From Hemibagrus wyckioides (taxonomy: Eukaryota; Chordata; Actinopteri; Siluriformes; Bagridae): 64,000 nucleotides of DNA. Of this stretch, positions 57,761 through 64,000 are shown piece by piece. Below the pieces are notes generated by a model that saw nothing but the letters and a program-made list of their open reading frames with translations, did no database searches and was not told the origin of the DNA. Within the stretch, counting starts at the first letter, position 1. Every line of letters begins with the position of its first letter. The DNA lies in NCBI RefSeq assembly GCF_019097595.1, contig NC_080731.1, forward strand, positions 16,139,571 through 16,203,570, in the 5' to 3' direction. A program made the position numbers and the translations under genes.

Positions 57761-58022
57761 AATGTAGCCTCTGTAGATTTCTGTTCTTGTCTGATAGATT
57801 GAAGAGACAGGAAACCCCTTGTGTTCCTCTTAGTTTCATTGTTTTATTGTTCATTGTTATTCATTAGTAACAGACCAAACAGGGATCGTCAGGGAGCCTT
57901 TGTTTCTGTGAAAATATAAATTTTTTATCCAATTTTTTCCCCTGTGAATAATACTTTACTTTACAGTTGCCAAACACTTTCAGTTAATGTTCCCACATGA
58001 CCGTCATTTACCTTTTCACCAA

Positions 58023-58110
58023 AATTCAAATTCAAATTCAAATTCAAATTCAAATTCAAATTCAAATTCAAATTCAAATTCAAATTCAAATTTAAATTCA
58101 AATTCAAATT
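58023..58110 (+). repeat. (AAATTC)n hexanucleotide array
   Basis: About 14-15 copies with one TTCAAATTTAAATTC interruption near 58091. The array abuts an interspersed repeat and probably derives from its tail. Confidence 0.95.
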
Positions 58111-58860
58111 TTATTTGTCACATACGAAATCATACACAGTACGACATGTAGTGAAATGCTTATTACGACTGTCCTACATTTGAAGAAAGAATTTAAAGTG
58201 TGTGGACAAGAAAATATATGTATAAACATCTATAATATATAGTATATACATGTATGTAAATAGCAAAAAAAAGAAATATAAATATAAATGTAATGACAAT
58301 AACTAATACGGTATGTGCAATGTGCATACATAAGACAAATATATATATAAGGGAACATATAAATGTCCAATTTTAACAGGAATAACGATATCTGTTGTAC
58401 AAATACCAGTTGTGACCGTAAAGTGTCGGTGCAGTATGCACACAAAGATGTCCAGTGAGTGTGGTTATTGTGTGTGCAGAGTAGTGCAGAGTATGCAAGT
58501 AGTGCAATTATTGTGTGTGCAACAATCAGCTGAGGTAGAATGTAATGTTCATGTGTGGGGTAAGTCCAGGTTCTAGGTGTTCTGGTTGAGGGCCCAAATG
58601 GCCTGCGGGAAGAAGCTCCTCCTCATTCTCTCTGTGTTTGCCTTCAAGGAACAGAAACGTTTCCCAGACTGCAACAGAGATAAGAGTCCATTGTTGGTAT
58701 GGCTGAGGTCCAGCACTGTTTGCTATATACAGTGTCCAGGTCAGGAAGCTCGGTGTGGATGGTACCACCCTGGAGAGCTTGCCTGTCCTGTTTGGTGCTG
58801 TTGGGGAAACTGTTCAGCACATAGCAGGAACTTAATACTTTCACAGATGATCAACTCTTT
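58111..58860 (-). mobile_element. Interspersed fish repeat, probable 3' end of a retroelement (minus)
   Basis: TTTTATTTGTCACATACGAA, ACATGTAGTGAAATGCTT, GGCCTGCGGGAAGAAGCTCC, TTCCCAGACTGCAACAGAG and CTCGGTGTGGATGGTACCAC are in the order of a very common fish repeat. The adjoining hexanucleotide array would be its microsatellite tail if the element reads on the minus strand. No intact reverse transcriptase frame is present, and the class is uncertain. Confidence 0.55.
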
Positions 58861-58923
58861 GTCCAGCATTAAGCTGATCTTAGTGCATTTACATATTAAT
58901 TCTTAATGGAATATTATTGCCAG

Positions 58924-59040
58924 TGGTATATGGTGGCTTGGTGGTTTATCTTATACCTCCAATGTTTGGGGTTTGAATCCCACTTCTGACACATGGAAGG
59001 GGTTGTGAATTTAATTTCTTTCTTTCACTTTCTTTCAGAA
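58924..59040 (+). mobile_element. Degenerate tRNA-derived SINE head
   Basis: GGTGGCTTGGTGGTTTATCT supplies an A-box-like start. GGGGTTTGAATCCCAC (about 58968) is a B-box match (GGTTCRANTCC) about 40 bp downstream. Pyrimidine-rich DNA follows instead of a tRNA 3' half, so it is a SINE relic rather than a tRNA gene. Confidence 0.5.
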
Positions 59041-59994
59041 AACACACATAATTTAAGAGCATGTCATACTTTCTTTATCTGGTTAAAATTGTGGAATGTC
59101 CACAATGTCTTTCATCAGCTATAAACAGTCGCTCACTCAAAAGTTTCTCTTCTTCTCATTCCTGACATTAATATGACAAAAATGCAGCTTGTCAGCTTGA
59201 ATGTTATACAAGACAAAATTTCTTCGTTATTGAAACTAGAAGAAAAAAACAACAACCTTTATTTAAACACCTTCTGACCAATCACATCTTAAAATTTAAA
59301 TAGTGCTGTAGTATAATTTGATTAATTTGGCTGTTTTTAAAATATACATTTCTTTTCAATAATAAAAAACCTTACAAATATTGTGATATATGTAATAAAT
59401 ATAATGTAATAAAACTTAGTCTTTTAATTGAAAGTGAACAACAAACAGCACTACTTGCAGAAGATAACAACTTCATATTTATCTGAACTGAATACAGCAA
59501 CTACTTGGGCCAAGCACCAAAAAAATCCTGAAGAAGAAAAAATACTGTTTATTTATTTATAACAGTTTAAATGTTACATTAAACCAGTCCATAATTATCT
59601 TAAGGGTTAGGGATAAATAAATGCTTGATTCTGCATTCCTTTTGTTCATCTGAATGACTTGGATTCTTGGGTAAAGACTTGAGACTTGACTTGAACACTA
59701 GTGTAAAGACACTTCATTTGGACTCTAGGGAGTTGAGAAAACTTGAGATTTGACTTGGTCAGTTCAGTTTCTTATGTAATATCTTAGTGAATGACTTGGA
59801 CTCTAAGGTTAAGATGCAGATTTGTCATGGACTGATTGGGCTGGACTTGGATGGTCCTGTTTTTTAAATAACATCTCAGTAAAATATATCTTGAACCATC
59901 CTAAATTAGTATATCTAAATGACCTACTGCTAGTCTCATATCAAAGCTTTGTCTCCATGCTTTTATTACACGAGCAACAACCTCTGACTCTGTA

Positions 59995-60754
59995 ATCATC
60001 TGATGTTTTGTGCTTTAACAGTTTTGTTATTTTTAGCATGACTGAGGTTGGCCTGGTGGTGAAGAAAGTGGCACAGCCAGATTCTGCCTGTTGCAACATG
60101 CTATACTCTGTGCAAACTGATTGTTAATGGAATGTCATGTGGCTCAGTCTGAAGCCAGAACCTCCCTTTTAAGGGGAGTGGAAAAGTGGGGTATTTACTA
60201 TTCTCCCCATAAACTGTGCAACAGTTCACTTTCAATTTTGGAGACTTGTGACAACTACAAAATACTTCTGCCTGGCTTTGTTTACTGAGGTAAGAAACTT
60301 TAGCCTTACTTTGCTTTGCGTTCAGAATCAAGACAGCAAATGAACCGCTATACAATTCATACTGCATGAGGATTACAGGAGTCATGCAAAGATACAGATT
60401 AAAAAAAGAAAAAGAAAAAGATAATCTTGCTGCTTATTTAACCTTTAACACTGCACAAAAACTGGCATGAATGAGGGTGAGTCAGAAAAGCAATAAAAAA
60501 AACTTTCTTCAGCTCATATTTATGCTTTCTATTATTATTTTTTAGTCAAAGCATATGACAGTAGACATACAATAAGTATACAGGCTAAACTTACTGAAAA
60601 TAGCTTTCCCTTTGTCGTTTTAGGCAATTTATTGCTCAATAATTCCTTAGAATTAAGATGCACATGCAAAAAGGAAAACAAAAAAGAAAAGAAATTCCTT
60701 CTAATCCGACTCAGATGACGTTGTATAAGAACTAGCATGACTGAGGAAGTCAGA
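59995..60754 (+). repeat. 5' flank of the GPCR gene, duplicated (copy 1)
   Basis: This segment recurs at about 62990-64000 with high identity. Shared blocks include GGCCTGGTGGTGAAGAAAGT, GGAATGTCATGTGGCTCAGT, CTTCTGCCTGGCTTTG, GAACCGCTATA and AGCATGACTGAGGAAGTCAG. It includes the predicted untranslated exon and its intron. Confidence 0.9.
60115..60289 (+). promoter_or_regulatory. Predicted promoter/untranslated exon of the GPCR gene
   Basis: It ends in TTTACTGAG|GTAAGAAAC (donor at 60290). The partner acceptor CTTTCTTAG lies at 60789-60797, just before the start codon. The same donor is preserved in the second copy at 63549/63550. The transcription start is not determined. Confidence 0.45.
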
Positions 60755-60806
60755 TGACTTATTTAAAACCTATTCCTTTCTCTTCTCCTTTCTTAGAATT
60801 GCTAAG

Positions 60807-61724
60807 ATGTCCTCCAGTAATACTTCAAACTATGACTATGATTCAGATCCTGTGGTGGAGGAGATAAAAAAACAGAATGACTACGTAAACACACTCCGAC
60901 TGCTATACTTCATTGGATACCTTATCATCTGCACCCTCGGCCTGCTTCTCAACCTTCTGACAATTATTGCAGGCAGCTGTTACTACAAGTCGGACACTGC
61001 TAAGTGGGTCGTGGCGTTAGCTGTGACCCATTTTCTCTGCTCAGCTTTCCTGCCATTGCAGATTCTCTACAGCTGGTATCACTTCAACTGGCACTATGGA
61101 ACAGCTCTGTGCAAACTCTCCTCCTATGTACTTTATACCAGCATGTTCTCCACAGCAGGTATACTGACCCTATATAGTGTCTCTGATGGGATCCAGTGCA
61201 GACAATTTAAGTGCACTCCATTCCGGCATTCATCAGGAGTCCTGATCATGATTCTGTGCTCCTGGGTATTTGCAGTGTTCTTAAGCATCCCGTCTTTGTA
61301 CTTCCGACAGCTTCAATACACAACGCTGGGGGAGGAGTGTGTTGACGTCTATGATTCTGGTGATAAGACAGCACAAATCGTCATAGTTTGCTATAGGTTC
61401 TTACTTGGGTTTTTGATCCCTGCATTTTTGATTGGCATCTGTTGCTTCTGTGAGCATAAACGGAGGGAATGTAACTTGAAGCAAATCATGGGTTTGATGA
61501 AATTGGCTTACTTTGTGTGCTGGACTCCACTGCTATTCATAGGGCTCCTGCAGACCAAATCAGAATTTGTTCCTGATTTCTCATACAGAGGGCCTATTGC
61601 TACTGTGCTGGCTGTGGCTCACTGCTGTGTAAACCCAGTGGTCTATCTTTTGGTGAGTAAAGACTTTAAGATGCAGTGGATGAAGCAAGCACAATCTGAC
61701 CAATCAAACAGCGGTTATATTTGA
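60807..61724 (+). CDS. Chemerin-receptor-like GPCR lacking D2.50 and R3.50
   Basis: This is a class A chemoattractant-type receptor, 305 aa, coded in one exon. The start ATG lies nine bases after the acceptor at 60797. Seven TM segments are visible. Asn49 (1.50), the Cys102-Cys178 disulfide pair, CWTP (238-241; 6.47-6.50) and NPVVY (276-280) are present. The N-terminus has NTS (Asn5) and sulfatable tyrosines (NYDYDSD). Against CMKLR1, LAVAD reads LAVTH, so His75 replaces the sodium-site Asp2.50. Counting ungapped from Cys102, position 3.50 is Asp127 and the DRC/DRY triplet reads SDG, so the G-protein-contact Arg is gone. The C-tail is only about 20 residues, without the Ser/Thr cluster typical of the family. 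The frame is intact, which argues against a pseudogene. Its place next to ficd matches CMKLR1. It may be a non-signalling (decoy) receptor. An AATAAA lies at 62006-62011. Confidence 0.85.
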   Translation: MSSSNTSNYDYDSDPVVEEIKKQNDYVNTLRLLYFIGYLIICTLGLLLNLLTIIAGSCYYKSDTAKWVVALAVTHFLCSAFLPLQILYSWYHFNWHYGTALCKLSSYVLYTSMFSTAGILTLYSVSDGIQCRQFKCTPFRHSSGVLIMILCSWVFAVFLSIPSLYFRQLQYTTLGEECVDVYDSGDKTAQIVIVCYRFLLGFLIPAFLIGICCFCEHKRRECNLKQIMGLMKLAYFVCWTPLLFIGLLQTKSEFVPDFSYRGPIATVLAVAHCCVNPVVYLLVSKDFKMQWMKQAQSDQSNSGYI

Positions 61725-62989
61725 TGCCTAGAGGACTACAGACTCTGTATGCTGTGCATTTTCTATTATTCTACATGCATTTATTCTGAACTTATGCTTA
61801 TGCATACACAGTAGCAAAAAGTATATACAGATGCAGAGGCAGATAATAATTCAGTAATTTATGAATGAAACTGATGTGAATGTAGCTTTGGATTTAACTT
61901 TTTAACATAAACATGTCAAACTGACACATTACACCTTCAAATAACTGTACATTGTTCATTAATTTTTTTTATAATGTAAAATAACATGTTTAAGTGTGGA
62001 GTCCAAATAAAACTGAAGTGAACTGAACTGAATAGTTTTCAGGAATATTCTGAGGCATGAATACAGGAAATGGAAATTAAAGAATGTGTATACTCAAATG
62101 AAATATTATTTAGTACAAGAATATAACAATATATGTACACACACACACACACACACATTTTTGAATATCTCTGTTTTTAAGCAAAGGTGGTTTATACTGA
62201 CTACAGTATGTTGCACAAGGTGGAGCTCTTCCTGAAAAATCCGAAATCTTGAATGAATCTGCGCAAGAAAAAAAACAATCATGCACACACATGTAGGAAC
62301 AGACATATAGATAGAGAGAGAGAGAGAGAGAGAGTCTCTTTGTGGTAATAAGAAGCTAGAACAGGAGTTAATGTGTGAGAAACTCACAGTTTATTCACTG
62401 AACGATACTTTTATATGGGAATTTCACTTCCTGGCTTTTGATATGTTTTCCAACCATTGTATATTGTTAAACCCACCTACCCTCTGCATCACCCACATTA
62501 CTTTTTGTAAGTTACTGAAAAACCTGTTGCATACAATTTGACACTTTTCTTCTTGTTTTATTCACTTTCCATGTCTGTTGATCTTTGGCTGAACAAGAAC
62601 AGAAGCTATTGTTTTTGCCTTTTACAACCTGAAATAAATAAAAAAAGTTTTTCAAAAAGGTGCCTGTTTGAAAAAAAAATCATCCAAACCGAAAGAAATG
62701 TTTGAAAAGTTTCCAATACAATGAACAGTCTTTATTTTGTTCTAAAATAAACCTTGATGTGGTCAGTAAATTGCCATATACACCCCAATGTATCAAATAT
62801 GATCCAAATATGACACTAAATCATATGTGTAAATGGTTATCAAACACTTCACTTAAAAGAAAATAGAATCTTCTGTCAATTATGTCATGCTTTATAGGGT
62901 TACGTTTGACTACAATGAAGATGAAATTCTCCACTTCTTTCCACTGCTGTTCTTATGTTGTTTCATGCGATACGTTTAAGCCTAGATGC
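61725..62989 (+). other. GPCR 3'UTR and inter-copy spacer
   Basis: AATAAA at 62006-62011 is the likely end signal. A (CA)n run (62137-62157) and a (GA)n run (62313-62334) follow. No gene is seen. Confidence 0.55.
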
Positions 62990-64000
62990 TCTTGATGTGT
63001 TGTGCTTTAACTGGACATTGATATTTTCAGCATGACTAAGGTTGGCCTGGTGGTGAAGAAAGTGGCACAGCCAGATTCTGCCTGCTTTCATACAGAGAGG
63101 AGAAAATTGTAGAGAGCCTCAAGATTTGTAAGCAGAGAAATGTAAGCGGAGACTAGTTTAGGATCTCTCTGAGTTTAGTTTGGAGTTAATGAATTACTTC
63201 TGGTGGAAACTGTGAAGGACAAAGCATTTGTTGTTTGCTTTAGGTGAATATCGAGATCTAACAATAAGAAGTAGTAAATGTACCTAAGATAACACATAAC
63301 ATGTTTTAAAGTTTAAACTGTGGGACTTGTTTTAAAGCTTACTTTATGTGCTTAAAAGTTTATGTTCTATGCAAACAGATTGTTAATGGAATGTCATGTG
63401 GCTCAGTCTGAAGCCAGAACCTCCCAGATAAGGGGAGTGGAAGAGTGGGATGTTTACTATTCTCCCCACAAGCTGTGCAACAGTTCACTTTCAATTTTGG
63501 AGACTTGTGACAACTACAAAATACTTCTGCCTGGCTTTGTTTTACTGAGGTAAGAAACTTTAGCCTTACTTTGCTTTGCGTTCAGAATCAAGACAGCAAA
63601 TGAACCGCTATATAATTCATACTGCATGAGGATTACAGGAGTCATGCAAAGATACTGATTTAAAAAAAAAGAAAGAAGATAATCTTGCTGCTTATTTAAC
63701 CTTTAACACTGCACAAAAACTGGCATGAATGAGGGTGAGTCAGAAGAGCAATAAAAAAACTTTCTTCAGCTCATATTTATGCTTTCTATTATTATTTTTT
63801 GGTTAAAGAATATAACAGTTGAAATGCAAAGGCCCTAACTTACTGAAAATAGCTTTCCCTTTGTCGTTTTAGGCAATTTATTGTTCAATAATCCCTTAGA
63901 ATGAAGCTGTACATGTAAAATGGAAACAACAAAAAAGAAAAGAAATTCCTTCTAACTCAGATGACGTTGTATAAGAACTAGCATGACTGAGGAAGTCAGA
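62990..64000 (+). repeat. 5' flank of a second GPCR copy (duplicated segment, copy 2)
   Basis: This is colinear with 59995-60754. The last base (64000) corresponds to 60754, which lies 53 bases before the ATG of the first gene. The predicted untranslated exon with its donor TTTACTGAG|GTAAGAAAC (63549/63550) is retained. About 275 bp (about 63085-63363) has no counterpart in copy 1. The coding exon itself would lie just beyond the window edge. Confidence 0.85.

Larger units (their letters stand above)
54101..58022. other. Intergenic DNA between ficd and the GPCR cluster, part 1
   Basis: No gene is seen. This AT-rich stretch has poly-T/poly-A runs (54150-54240), one perfect hairpin (55733-55769), a MITE fragment (about 56880-57050) and a Tc1 fragment (57575-57760). 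Short frames show no family features. Confidence 0.55.

Noticed and set aside
58023..58110. Possible interstitial telomere
   Set aside because: The unit is AAATTC, not TTAGGG, and it abuts a dispersed repeat.
58577..58906. 109-codon + frame at 58.6 kb
   Set aside because: It lies wholly within a common interspersed repeat and has no recognisable domain.
58968..58984. Possible tRNA gene (B-box GGGGTTTGAATCC)
   Set aside because: No cloverleaf acceptor or anticodon arm could be built around it; it is better explained as a SINE head.
60807..61724. Calling the GPCR a pseudogene because DRY is lost
   Set aside because: The frame is full length with all structural cysteines, CWxP and NPxxY intact; loss of the motif alone fits an atypical receptor.

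Overview
The window is vertebrate nuclear DNA. It has split genes with GT-AG introns, long AT-rich introns, abundant (CA)n/(TA)n/(CT)n microsatellites, tRNA-derived SINEs and decayed Tc1-type transposons of kinds common in ray-finned fish. Protein divergence from mammals and repeat content point to a teleost, perhaps an ostariophysan. The species cannot be read from the sequence.

Layout, left to right: the 3' two-thirds of coro1c (coronin-1C, +, exons 1003-5761, long 3'UTR to about 9.14 kb); selplg (PSGL-1, +, single coding exon 9955-10926); a repeat-bearing gap; tmem119 (+, single coding exon 19364-20035); an unassigned single-exon leucine-rich-repeat membrane protein (+, 23814-25253); iscu (Fe-S scaffold, -, five exons 26397-27657); sart3 (U4/U6 recycling factor, +, 19 exons 29562-46661, a clean 942-codon frame); ficd (BiP AMPylase/deAMPylase, -, two coding exons 50191-51844 plus an upstream untranslated exon near 53.9 kb); and a chemerin-receptor-like GPCR (+, 60807-61724). 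The window stops about 50 bp before the expected start codon of a tandem copy of that GPCR.

From memory of the human map, the order and orientations match human 12q23-q24 (CORO1C-SELPLG-TMEM119-ISCU-SART3-FICD-CMKLR1) read in reverse. The LRR gene between tmem119 and iscu is the one gene I do not expect there in mammals. The genes are a syntenic block, not a pathway. They cover actin control (coro1c), leukocyte adhesion and myeloid surface proteins (selplg, tmem119, the GPCR), mitochondrial Fe-S assembly (iscu), spliceosome recycling (sart3) and ER chaperone control (ficd).

Most notable signals: a GPCR lacking both Asp2.50 and Arg3.50, in an apparent tandem array; a candidate TIR-bounded insertion that pushes apart the head-to-head iscu/sart3 promoters; a GC-AG intron in sart3; a perfect 14-bp hairpin just 3' of the ficd stop codon; CRE/octamer-rich and homeobox-motif-rich islands in sart3 introns; and a 780-bp nested minisatellite in a coro1c intron. 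No rRNA, tRNA gene, CRISPR array or prokaryotic feature was seen.
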